A DNA stretch of 64,000 nucleotides from Cristatella mucedo. Taxonomy: Eukaryota; Bryozoa; Phylactolaemata; Cristatellidae. Made by a program: the position numbers and the translations under genes. The stretch's first letter is position 1. Each line of letters begins with the position of its first letter. Positions 12,059-25,544 of this stretch are shown here, in pieces. The notes under the pieces are model-generated. The model was not told the DNA's origin. It ran no database searches and worked only from the letters and a program-made list of their open reading frames with translations. The stretch spans positions 808,001 to 872,000 of the forward strand of contig WPIO01000154.1 of NCBI GenBank assembly GCA_009760855.2, read 5' to 3'.

Positions 12059-15000
12059 ACGCACGCGAGTGCCTGCACAAGTGTGCATAGGCTAGCTGCT
12101 CGAGCATGTTAAAGTCAGTTTATTTATACTTGCATATCATGACATGAGCTCCAACCCGAGCAAAGAGGGTGCACGTGTGGGTTCGGCTGGGAGTATGAAA
12201 ATGGCTGTCTGTAGGCAAATAGCTCTGCTGTGATTGTGTACCAGAGACCTGTCACTTGGCGGCCTGCCCTGATTTATCTTGATTGGCTGATTATGCAGCT
12301 GATCTGCTGCTCCATGGGAGGGCCACGTTTTCGCACAGCCCTGGGTGATCCAGTTTGCTCGGCACTCTTGTGCAATACATTCTTGCTTGGTGCGTGGCTT
12401 TGCATGCCCTTTCCACGAAGAATCGTATGCCTCATGGCCACCCACAGCTTTATAACATTCCTATTTTGGTGGACCGCCCCGGCACGTGATTGACAGAGCA
12501 GCTAATTAAGAACTGGTTGCTTTCGAAAATAGCCTGCAACTGGTAATGAGAATTCTCGAGACACCGGAATGTTTTCGGTTTTCGAGCAAGTTATATCGCG
12601 AGTGGGGTACGAGGGTTTTTATGTTTACTGTGCATTCGTGTGGTTATTGGAATTTGGCTGATGAATGTGGCGTATACCTACTTGCTTAAGCAAATCCTCG
12701 TTTTGCCCTAACTAAGGGATTTAGTTGGAATGGCCAGACCTCTGGCTCTGTGGTAAATAGGCTGCAGTTGTATGTTCTCATTCATAAAGATGGTATGAGT
12801 CCCATTGAGGCAGTAAAAAAAATCCTAGCTGATTAAACAGCCTCTTTTTGTATAGCGACAGAAGAGCTTTTATGGCTATCACCACCACTTGCAGTTGGGA
12901 TAAAGGATCGCCCACTGCAGGAATCGAACCCACGACCTCGGGACCGAGGTCGTGAAAGCAACCGCCTTACCTAGTGTGCCATCACGAGGCAATACGAGTT
13001 GGTATTAAAGTTGCTGAGTTTCTTGACTGGTAATCGGGAGATGCCAGCTTTCTTTCGTTGTCCGGCTCACTGAGATGTTACAATTCAAGCCCTCGAGCTA
13101 ATGATTTGGGAATTTTTATTTTTTAGAAAAAAATGCCCAGCCTTTGAACATCTCAAACTCTCTCAACTCACTTGCTGCATGTATTGATGACATCCGCACA
13201 TGGATGGCAGCAAATTTTCTAAAACTTAACGATGTTAAAACTAACTTACTAGTTATGGGCAAACCCAGTGTGATTCACAAATTAATAGGCTAACGCTCAA
13301 AATTGGCTCTGCCAGCATATCTCCTGTTGACTCAGCTCGAAATCTAGGTGTCATATTCCAAAGCGACCTCTCGTTAGACGACCATATCAGCTCCACAGTC
13401 AAATCTGCCTATTTTCAGCTTCACAACATTGCTAAAATTCGGGCTTGTTTAGATAAGGATACCACGTCCAAGTTGGTCCATGCATTCGCCACATCCAGTC
13501 TCGACTTCTGCAACTCACTGCTTACTGGCCTACCAGCATGTGCGATCAGGCGATTGCAGCTGGTGCAAAAATCCGCAGCTAGGCTTGTCTGTCGTGAGCG
13601 TCGAAGTTGCCACATCACACCACTTCTCGCCGACCTGCACTGGCTACCAGTCAAGCAACGGATTGACTTCAAGGTTTTGTCGCTCACTTTTAGGTCACTT
13701 CATTCTTTGGCTCCAGCCTATCTCTCAGATATACTCCCCCATCAGGCCAAGCATCGTACCATCAGCTTTTCGGAATCCAACAGTTTACCAATACCTCGTA
13801 CAAACCTCAAGTCCTTTGGAGACCGTACATTTAGTTCATATGCTCCCAAAGCCTGGAACTCACTCCCGACTTGCGTCACAACACCCGCTCACTTGACCAC
13901 ATTTAAAAGGAACCTAAAAACGCACCTATTTAGGACAGCATTTAGTGGGTCTTTGTGATTCGTCCTTGATGTGCTTATGCTTGCTGACACTGTGCATGCT
14001 GCCACTAACCACATTGACATTCTGACCCTGTGCATGTCACCCCTAACCATGTTCTTCATGTTGTTTGTTTATCAAGCATGAGATTACTCACCATTCAATT
14101 GCATTTCCCTTTGCAGCAAATGTAAAGTGCCTAGAGAGAGATTGAGTTCTCTGAGGGCGCTTTATCAAGTGCATTAGTATTATTATTATTATGTCTGCCG
14201 AGTCAGGCCACCAGAGAACAGAACCACTGCTGAGTACATGTATATCCAAGTATGTGGTACTGGCGTAGGTGAGCAGTCGGTTGCTGCTGCATTGCTCGAT
14301 ACCCAAAATTACTGAAAGTGTATATAGTCTTAAGCAGCAGTTGCAAGTAAAGTAGTAATTTTAAAATAAAGATTGACCAAAAGCCGTCGTTCGATTTGCC
14401 AATCGAGTCCCGGATTGTCTATATATTCGTGCCTTACCAGAATGCCTGCATTCCCTTCTGGAACCTGCATCATTTGTTGTTGATTCTTGATTGTCAGACA
14501 TGTTTGCAGTGTTTTGTCAACTTCCCTAGCAAAATTGTATACAGGCATGGTATGTGAATCGAGAGTGGGCTTGATAAATTCCTGTTGCTGCTTAGCAATG
14601 CGATTGGGCTATCAGACCATATTAATGTAATGTAATGTAATGTAATGTATCTCCGTCAGTAACTCCACAAAGTCATAAAGACCATGTGGGTGTTACGCAG
14701 GAGAGTTTTGTATAGCGCACTCACATCCTAAGCGGCTTTCGGTACGCATTCGGTAGCCAACAGTTGCCTTTGTTTGTTTCAGAAGAAATGTTGCATTGGT
14801 TTTAGAAATCAAACTCATGCCTTTTTGGTATCATGCTGTTTATCAGACATTGTACCAAACAGGTTATTGCATGCAAGCAGGTCATAATTTAGTATTTATA
14901 AGAGGATATATATTGAGAGAGAGAGAGAGAGAGAGGGAGGGAGAGGGAGAGAAAGAGATGGGAAAGAGAGCCTACTTTGTACCCCTGTTTGAGCATTAAA

Positions 15001-18000
15001 CTTATTGTAGGTCAATGACGAGGCCCGAGTTAGATGTTGTCTTCATCACTGGACGTGTTGCGGGTGAGTTGAGCATAGTTCTGCTTTTTCTGTGGACAGT
15101 CGCTCTCGATTGTCAGTGAAGAGTCGGGTGCCCCAGTCACCGCTGCTGCTGCTCTTTTTGGGATCGGGTGCTATTGCTACGTTCTATGTAATACTACCAT
15201 GTGGACTACTATTACCAGTTTAGTAGCTCTAGCTGCCTGCTGAATAGTTCGTCTTGCTCGAGGTGCAAAGCAGCAGCGCCGAAACGGTGGCAGCTAATTA
15301 TGCACGGCTCACACACTCTCAAGTGCACCTTCGCGTTGCTATGTATTCCACTCTGTACTTGCCGCTACTCACTGATGGGCCACCACGGCTGGATGGCTAG
15401 ATTACTGCCAAAAGAAGGTACTAGAAGGAGCCAATACTCTGCCCAATCAGCTCGTGTGAGTCTTGTGGCCGTTTGATTTGTGTAGTTGTGATGGCACGCT
15501 AGGTAGGGCGATTGCTTTTCGCGAACTCGGTCCCGAGATCGTGGTTTCGAATCCTGCGGTGGGTGATTCTTGATCACCGCTGCAAGCAGTGATGATAGCC
15601 GTAAAGGCTCTTCTGTTGCTGTACAAAAGAAGCTGTTTAATCAGCTAGTATTTTTTCACGTCGGTTCCAATCTGCTGCTGTCACACTAAACCGAACGTGT
15701 CAGCGCAATCGCATACCATATAATGGATGCATCCGGAACACGGTTTTCCGTAATAAGCAATCAAATCACAGTTGAACGACTGCTATTGTTGGAACAATAG
15801 CAGTTCGAAAATGCAGAGCGAGCCGGACCGTTGGAAGCCATTACATGAAAACTAGCAGGGGCTATGCCATGAAATTTCGTTGGCAAAATCGAAACACTGT
15901 TTGCTATAACTTGAAATCAAACCGAAGTTGCTCAGTGCTTACTGTATTGCAGTTCGATTACCTCGGAGGCTGGCTGGTATGCGCCATTGGAGGTAATAGC
16001 ATGCGCTATTCCATAAAATTTGGTTGGTTAACACGGAGCACAGTTTCCTATAATTTGGAATTAAAACCGAAGGTGCATAAAGCCTATTATGGAAGTGGCA
16101 GTTGTATCGAAGTTCGAAATTGAACGGTGGCCCGGGCCGTTGGAGGCCATGCATTAGAACACGGATGCACAATTGCACGAAATGTCGATAGTGAACCCTT
16201 ATCACCATTCTCTATAATTAGGAATCAAAATCGCATTTGCCCGAAGTTTTGTTGTGGAAATGGCAGCTGTGTCGCGATTCGAATGTGCAAGTAGGCTGGC
16301 TGACCCGGCCCATAGCACACGCAAGTGCAATTGCATGAACTTTTTGTGTAAACCCACAGCACCATTCTGTATAGTTTGGAATCAAAACCGCAGAGTTCTG
16401 GCATTTATTGTGGACATCGCAGTTGTATCACAGTTATTCGAGGTTCCCCAAACGTTCCACAGTTGCAAGTTAAACCTTGGATGTGCACGTCGACTTCTTA
16501 GCTGTCGGTCAATGTATATGTCTTCCTAGCAGTTGATCAATGGTGCCATTAGTGGGAGGGCAGTCATCGGCCAATTCGTCGAAAGCAGCAGGAACATCTG
16601 CTACAGGACCGAGCTCAGAGCTAAACATTATTTTGACGTCATTCGCAGATTTCATTGTCACTGTCTTATGTTGCCAAATTGTTATCGAACAAGCATCCAG
16701 CTAGCTGCTCTCCACTAAAATTGGTGGAACAGACATTCTGACTGGCTTTCTTAAGATCAGACATCATGTTTGCGGGATTCAGAGTTTGCATTATTAATGC
16801 GTGACGAAACTGAGCATACTATTATTACTTCCACGTCGGCTATACAATGCAATATTTGTTTCTTTTTGGTATAATAGTAATTGATTTGGAAGACAAAAAG
16901 CTTTTTAAATCAATTGAATCATGTAATAAAAAAATGTATTATAGTTGCGCACTTTTGTGTGCAAGCATTTGTCGCGGTTGCTAGCTCGTGCGCTTTTGTC
17001 GGCACACTTTTGTCCTGCGTGCTTTTCTCGGGTGCCTCAGCAACCATTTTTGAGTTTTGAACGTACCCTCTGTCATAGTATTAAGTAAGGAGATGAGTGC
17101 CCAAACCTCTGACTCTGGTTGATAAGTATTCTTGCTGTTGGCTTAGTACTGTTGCAAGCAGACATCCGTTCTACTTTGGCCATACTAGCTGTTCACAGGG
17201 CTGAGTGCCGAATTTTGAGCGATGAGATATTCAATGGATTCTTGCTCCCAAAAGCGTCATCGTGCACAGTGCATTCATACTCACCGTGTGTGCATCAGAT
17301 AGCTTCAGCATCTCCGTAATCGACGGGTCTGTTTGTAGTAATGCCATACCCTGCTGAAGGCATTGAGCTTGGACCACATAACTTCATAGATGATGTGAGA
17401 ACTTTCCTGGAATCCAATTACCGTGATGCCTATTATGTTTACAATCTCACTCAACGGACGTACGACTATAGAAAATTCAACCAAAGGGTAAGTTTTTGCT
17501 TTTTTAGAGCTGTATCCCCACAGCTATTTGTGTGACAGCAAAGAGCACGATGAGTGTATGGCTTTTAAAGATGATAAGCCTGACCACAGCAGTCGTGCAC
17601 TGCAATAATTTTCTAGCCACATATGCCTGAAATAACCTATTCTACATCAAACATCTAGTCATCCCAAGACATGGGAGATCAGTCTTCCAGCTGCCGTGCA
17701 CGGGAATTTGTTAGAAGAGCTCATTCGGCTAGCTAGCTGTGCTCCAGGAAAGATTTTTAAACAGGTATTCCGACCTGCTTTCTGAAAATCATGATATTTT
17801 CCGGATTCAGAGTTTGCATTATTAATGTGCGAAGGAACTTAGTGTTCTAATTGTACTTCCACACCAGCCATACAATGTAGCGTTCAAGACTGGCATTAAG
17901 ACACACCTCCTCAGGATTATTTACGAAGATTTTGACTTGGTCTTGAACGGCAGCAACAGAAGGCAAGCAGGCCCACATAAGACAATGATTGCTAAGCTTC

Positions 18001-18387
18001 GGGAAATATGCCAAGAGTACACTACTAAGCGGCAGTGTACAGTATCCAACCCAAAAACTATGCATGCATAAGTAAATACAAGAGGTGCTCGTGTCGGTGT
18101 TCTGGTCCTAATACTTGTATGCATAGATGGCCCTTTGGCTTTGTCACCATTTAAAAAAGTATCTTGTCATCGTTGTTACTCTTGTATCTGGCCTATAGGT
18201 CATTAAGGGCCGTGATAGCCTGGGAGGTAAGGTGCTTGCTCTTTATGACCGAGGTCGTGGGTTCGGATCGTGCAGTGGGCGATACTTTATTGCCAACTGC
18301 AAGCTGTGGTGATAGCCGTTAATGCTTTTGTGTCTCTATACAAATGAGGCTGTTAAATCAGCTAACATATATGTATATATATATGTA

Positions 18388-18450
<63 letters not shown>

Positions 18451-19425
18451 TAGATTGTTCTTTTACTGCATGTGAACGTGCCATTCTTTTCTGACGTCGT
18501 TTTGCCTGTCTCATGCTCTGTGTCTGTCTCTCTTCCTCTCTGCCTGCCTGGTGTCTGTCTGTCTCTTCCTTTGCAGCAAATGTAAAGTGCCTAGCAAGAG
18601 ATTGAGTTCTCTGATGGCGCTTTATCAAGTGTATTATTATTATTTTTATTGTTTTTGTTTCTCTTGATTGGCTCTGGTTGTCTCTCTAGCTCTCTGTTTC
18701 ACTCCATCGCTTTCTCACTCCACGTGTCTCTGATCCCCCTCTGTGTGTCTGTCTTTTTGTCTCGTTGTCTCACTCTCTCTTGCTCTGCCACTTGTTCTGT
18801 CTGTCTCTCCCTCTCTCTCTCCTCTCTCTTTTGCTATGCCTCTCCATTTCAGTCTCTCTCCTCTCTCAGTTTGTCTCTTTCTCATAGTTGATTTGTTTAT
18901 TTAATTCGCATTGTTAATGCATTGTAGGTTGCTCGCTAGCGAGGCATCAAACAGCTTATACACGCCTTCGCTGCACACACTCTCGAATAGCCCAAAAGGG
19001 CCTACAAGAAGAGGGCCCCCCGAATGCAATTGCATGATAGTGTATGAGAGCATGCAAATTTTCGTAATTGCAAGGTCGTTTGCCGTTCCTCTTTTTTTCC
19101 TGACGTTGGTGCTTCTGTGCATTTCTTTCCATTGGCAGTGGTACTAGTGCCGTCATACGTGGCAGCCTGAAAGTGCTCAGACTGTGCTGCTACAAATTGT
19201 AGGTACTTCAGTGTGACTGCCCACCAGCAGTCAAAGTGCTGCCTCTGGACGTGCTGTATCGACTGTGCGAAAATATGACCGCTTGGCTGCAAAAGGATCA
19301 GGACCACATTTGCGTTATCCATTGTGAAGTACGTTCGGTCTGAATCAATATCTGTGTTATTTTGCTTAGCTGGTTGGTAAGAAAGGAGAGTGGTAGAGGG
19401 AGGACAGCAGGAGAGACAGGCATAC

Positions 19426-19481
<56 letters not shown>

Positions 19482-19993
19482 GAAGAGAAGGAGAAGGGGA
19501 GAGCTTTGCGTCGCCAGGCCAGCTGTTATGAGAAGGAAGTTGGTGAAAGTAATTGCAGCAATCTGCCTTGGAACACAGTCTGGGCTGTCTCGAGTACGTG
19601 CATCTTGGTCATTTTGAATCTCAGTCGGCAAATTGGTAAACCCAGTCGTCGTTAATCTGTTCTGGCTGCACATTACGAGCTTCGGTTACCTGTGTTCTGG
19701 CTGCACATTACGAGCTTCGGTTACCTGCTGGGATTTAATTTAGGTTTCTCTGCCATCGTGAGCACTCAAAATGTCACCTTTTACCGAAAAAACTTGCAAG
19801 CATTGTGTAATGTCCCAATGGAATGGATCTCTTTTCTTCTGTTCTGTTCTGTACTTATAATTTGGACTTCCACTGGCTCTAGCTGAAGTGGCTGGGCTTG
19901 GTGCAGATCCGATGTTGAGATGGAGGTGCTCCAACAGTGCCTGAACACAGCCTCCCCAGAATCATCTCTTGTAATCTATATTTAAAAATCTAA

Positions 19994-20028
<35 letters not shown>

Positions 20029-23000
20029 TTGGTGTAGCCTAAGAGACCTTATCTCTATCAAGGTTCTTTATATATGTTAGGGCTCTAGTCCACGACCTTA
20101 GTTTGTCCAATGTAAGCATCTTAACTACTCTCCTACTGCCGACTATGGCTCATCCTTTTCAGTGGTCCTGAGCTGCTACTTCCATGCTACTCACTACCTC
20201 AACTGCTCTCCTGACTCTTCTATGCTTCCCACTTTCTCTGTGTTGCGTGAGACGAAGTCTGTTGGCTACCGAATGCGTACCGAAAGCCGCTTAGGCTGTG
20301 AGTGCATCATACACAACTCTCCAGCGTAACACTCACATGGTCTTTATCACTTTGTGGAGTTACAGACAGAGATACATTACATTACATTAATTACCCCTGG
20401 GCCAAACCAGTGAGACATATAAGCACTTCAGTATAAATACAAATGCAAAATACAGTTACACGGACCCTATGGTGTATCTGGGTAACTTTTTTGTTGTTGT
20501 CAGTAGCTCCTGCTGTGCATTGTTGTCCTGCATGTTGAACAAAACAGCTGCTTTTTGCATGACTTTCTCGATGAAGGCCAGCTATCCGAAAATTACAATT
20601 CGAATGGCTAGTAGTGGGTAGAGAAGTGCATGCTAGAGTGACACGTCCTGCATGCCATCTGCAGTCAGCGATTTGCTAGAGGCATGTAGAAGACAGCTCA
20701 GAGCTGATCATGGCCAATGAAGGGATCTTTGAACTGCAATATTATGTTGGGCTAAATATTAGGATTCTATCTTTTCAATTTCACCACCAAGGCTTGGTGA
20801 GCCGTGATGGCATACTAGGTAAGGCTATTGTTTCTCACGACCTCGGTTCCGTGGTCGTGGGCTCGAATCCTGCGGTGGGTGATTCTTTATTGCCACTCCA
20901 AGCAGTGGTGATAGCCGTAAAGGCTCCTCTGTCGCTATACAAAAGAGGCTGTTTAATCAGCTAGTATTTATTATTTACTTGGTATTGGTGTATCACATCG
21001 TATCCACTGTCATCTCCGAGGTAGGACTTGACTTACGACAAGGGTTGATGCTTGGTGGAACAGTATCGGTTTAGGAGAGCGTCGACTGGCTGGTTCCTGG
21101 TTTTGCTAAAAACGTTCAGGCGTTCACCTCCACCGAGGAGGATAAACACAAGATAATTTAGCATTCTGAGCGATAGATTTAACCAATGCATTGACCAATT
21201 GCTTACGATTCGAAGCCAGCAGCAGTGTGCCTCCTTGTAATGAGATGAATGTGAAATTCACACGAGTCGTAAGGATCTGTCCACCGGGCAGCACCCTCTT
21301 ACCTGCGGGTCCAGCAGTGCACCACCTGGCCAGTAGAGCATTGAATTAAGATAACATTGAAAATGCACTCTTGTCCTAGTTGTGTGCTATCCAAAAGATA
21401 TCAAAGAGATGTCGGCAGTATCTACATTTTATGGCAGGTGCCTGTGCATTGACTTCCAATGCATGTCTACCTATTTCGACCCCGATGGATACTATCTTAT
21501 CAAAACAACTTATTATTAGCAAAACCATTATGGTTAGTACTCACTGATTGTCTTTGATACTTGATGGATGTTCAGGACTTTCCTTTTTGCAAATGACATG
21601 GCATCTGGGTTTGTGATTCGAAAGAGCATGTCTTGGTCCCAAGAGGCCCAGCAAAATGAGCACCTTTGGTATCTCGTGGTTCGAGCAATCCTTTCTTAGC
21701 GAACATGTGGTGCATGAGGGAGGCAGCCCTTGACAGACTTCGTTGCTGAACCCCGATGGTACCTTGATAACTTGAAATTGGCCCAAAAGACCTACGATGT
21801 GAACCCAAACTATGGCTGAAAGATCCTAATTACAACTATGCTACCAAGCGGCTGAATATATTCATCTTGTTAATGCCATGTCCGAGCTTGTAGTAGCTTC
21901 TTGTTGTAGAGCCCAGGCTAGTGACCAGAACAGCACCGACTCTTGCTTGAGTCAATTGAAAGCACGTGCTTGATTATTAAGCCCATGGTCGGTTTTCCGT
22001 CTGCCTAGTCGCATTCCTAGTGGGCCGTAGGTTTGCCGACAGAAAGTCAATGCCCAGTGACCTGGTTCACAATCTTTGAAAAATCTACGGGAGCGTAGAC
22101 TATGAGACCGGTCAGGTATTCTTTTTAAGAGCCTGCCTCCTTTGCATTAAAAGGAGTGGCCGAGGATAGAGTAACTGCGTTTATTGATGCTTGCTTGTAG
22201 AGTCCCTGTTTATTTACTCGTTAGTGAAGAATACAGGGATGCAATGATAAGGAAGAGGGCAATAAGGGATATAGCCTCTAAGCTGAGTCTGCCCACTGAG
22301 CATTTGCCATTTCCTACCACCCTAATTACAAGGAGTTCCTGCGTGTGACTCTTAAGTGGAGGACTGGCAGAAAGCTGGTGGAAAGGTGTTCGTGTAAAAA
22401 TGGCCTAAAAACTGTCTTGTCACGTTGGCTGATAGAAAACCGACATAAAATATACGGAAAGAGCATTGCAAAACCCGTGTGCAAATAAATTCAGGGGAAA
22501 ACTCCGGGCCCCCATCAATCTCGATAATTTGAATGCACCTGGCTTATGCTCCCCTCTTGTAAATGGAAGTCGCAATCGATTTGCTCCAGCACTGACCAAT
22601 GGCCAAAGCACCCGTGAAATTTGCATATGCAAATGTGGATAGTTGAAATTGAATCAAAATATAATGTAATTGAAAGCATATCGACTGAAGTAGCAATGAA
22701 ATGTAGTTTAAGCTAAGCTGAAGCCTTTGCTGCCGAAGCAGCTCACTATTCAAGTGAGTCTTTTCAAGTGAGTCTTTCCATTGGTCTGCACCGGTTAGCG
22801 AATCAGCAATGATTGGAACTTCCTAGAAACTGGGTATATGTTAGTTTGATAATAAAAAATTGTAAAATACTGTTTTGAATTATTCTTCCACCTTCCTTCA
22901 TCGGGGATTTTGCGACGTCAAGAAGGAATTGTAACATTGCTTGTTAGTATGGCTGGCCCTCCAGCTAGGTCAGGGGGCAATCAGGCCAGGTCATGGGGCA

Positions 23001-25489
23001 AACAGGCTTGCCTTTCAAAGCAAAGTTGGAGTTTTCCCGTGATTTTTACAGTGAGAAATTAGTCCAGTACATGTTCGTGCTGCCACGGAAGGCCGTGAGA
23101 CCACCTGTGCTGCAGCATGCTTGGATTCGAGATAACGGCAGTTGCCACTTCTGTCGAAGATTGTGTTGTGGTGGCATGCGCACACATTTTGACGGGACAT
23201 TCTCGACGGGGCGTTTCATTTTCTTGCATTCATTGTAGGATGGAAGCTCGGCATCGGCAACGGCAGTCTGCGCTCTCATGTCGCTGCATAAGCTGGTCAC
23301 ATCGCCTCGGCTTTCTGCGAGGCTGTTCACCGAACGCCGCACTGCGCGGCTGCCGTCTGCTGCCATCCCCAGACCGGTCCAGATCAGCCCGTCGCAGACG
23401 AGGTGCGCGACACTTCCTGTCTCGTGGCGCATTGCCGCGGCGATGCGGCGCTGGCGCTGCTGCTGCAGCCGGAAGCGACCTCGCTTCGCTCGGAGGCTTC
23501 CGGTCGGTGCTTCTGCCCGCTGCCGGGCACACGCCTTGCTTTCCTTTGCTGTTGCCGTAAGCCCTAATCTGCTAACCTGCTGTGGCTGCAGCTCGAGCCG
23601 CGCACGCGTGTCTCTCCTTTGCACCAGATACGTCGAGTACATGTCGTGCATAGCCGACGGCGTGCTGCCACACTCGAGCTACGTCCAGCTCCTGGCTGTC
23701 ACGCTGACGCCGACGCCACTGTTCAACAGGAACAGGTACGCAGTGTGGGCGTGGCAACTCTGGCGTGCTAGCTCATCGCCGTGCCACCTGCGCTTCGCCT
23801 GCTGCATCTGCTGCGGCGGCCGCCGTCGCTGCGACACAGGCTGGTGCGTTTGCGCTCCGTCTGAATGCGAGTGGTAGCAGGCAGTGCTTGCCACGCCGCC
23901 CTTGGGCCAGTCTGCCCTTGGGCCAGTCTGCCCTCGGCCAGTCTGCCCTCGGCTAGTCTGCCCTCGGCTAGGCTGCCCAGTGGGCCCCGAGTCAAGCAGC
24001 TTGCCGCATGGCAGACTCGCTGGGCAGAGCGAGCGAGCAAGCGAGGAAGGCCGGCGGTCCACTGTTGTGCAGTGTGATTATAAAGTGGCCACTCTTCCTC
24101 TTCTGCTGCAGGACCGGATGCAGACCGCTCGTGGAGGTGAAGATTGGTCAGCGCACGGTCTTGTCCACTGCTCAGGAATACGAGAAGATGAAGTGAGCTC
24201 GAGACTGTCTTTTCGCTTACTTTTCTATGTGTGCGGTCGGTGTGTTGAGCTTAACAGCAAGCCGGCTTTTTGTCGTGCTGAACTGCGATAATTACTGCAA
24301 TGGAAGTGCTGCGCTGCTAGTTTGCGCATAAGCCTCACGTGCACTGGCTGGCCTCGCACTCGCCTGTTGAATCCCTCGGTATCGTGCTGACCCCGGGCAA
24401 AGTCTCAGTGATCGTCGACAAACTTTGGGCGGGGAAAAAATCTGCGCCGCCAACATTGTCAGTTTACAGGCCAGAAAGCTGTAGCTTGGCAGCACCGAGC
24501 GGCATTGTGGCCGCAGCTAAGATTGTGTAGCATCAAGCGGACTGGTACCGCTGATGCAGAAATCACTGCTGTCTGCCGGCCGTCTTTGCTTAATTCGCTC
24601 CAGTCGGAGCGTGTGCGTGTTTGCGCTTGCTCGGTTGCTCGTCGATTGGCCATCTCTGGAACTTCCGGCCTTGTCTGCCGCAGCTGGCCGAGATTCGGAA
24701 AGGCGCCATGCCCGCGTGGGCTCTCGGTGGCCGCTCGCACGCGATCGATTGCATGCATCGACCTGCTCCAGTCGTCTGCTGCCGCCGCTTATCCCTCATC
24801 CCATCCGTCGGCATTGCCTCGGGCAGGGCACACTCGGGCGCCTCACACCTGCTTGCAGTGCCCTGCACGCTGCAGCAGCTCGTGCTAATCTAATGCTGTC
24901 GTGCGATTCGTCTGAAGGGAATACACGGTGGCAGATGGCGTGGCCAGCCTGCCGCTACCTCCGACCGTGCTCTTGGGAGACGTGACGATCAGCGTGAGTC
25001 ATGCGAGGTCGTCGCTTGGCACCAAGATACAGGGCAAGGTAAATGGCTGATGCATCCCCCACTCCGATGCCTTCGGCCGTTCTATTTGGGAGCCAGCCGC
25101 AGTCAAATGCGGCTCGACTGCTGCAGCTGCGAGGCACTTGGGGGCCTCGCTCGTGCAGTGGCGACAAACTGGGCGTGCTTTGCTGCAAGTAGTCCGAGTG
25201 CTTCCCGCTTGAGGACTGCAGCAGGAGCGCGGCATCGTTTCGTCGTGTAGGTCTCCGGCGTCAAGATGTTCTCCCTTTCCTTTCATACCGGATATCTGCC
25301 GACGAACGTCAAGTCGCTGTCGTTCCGCAGGTGAGTAGCTTTCACCGTCTGCCGCCCCTCGGTGCTTCCTGTGCTTGTCCTTCTTTGCTTGCATGCCGTC
25401 GCTCCGACAGCCTGCGGCGGTGAGTCTGCAATTAGTGTGTCCTTGCTCTGCGACCGTGTCGGCTGCCGCAAATGCCGTGATGTACTTCC

Positions 25490-25544
<55 letters not shown>

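Noticed and set aside
17341-17535. Start of a separate gene at the ATG of 17341
   Set aside because: The frame continues an upstream exon with a consensus acceptor at 17338; it is internal to GAK.
23046-23651. 201-codon - strand frame opposite GAK exons 8 and 9
   Set aside because: Shadow of GC-rich exons; no domain, while the + strand matches the PTEN-like domain.
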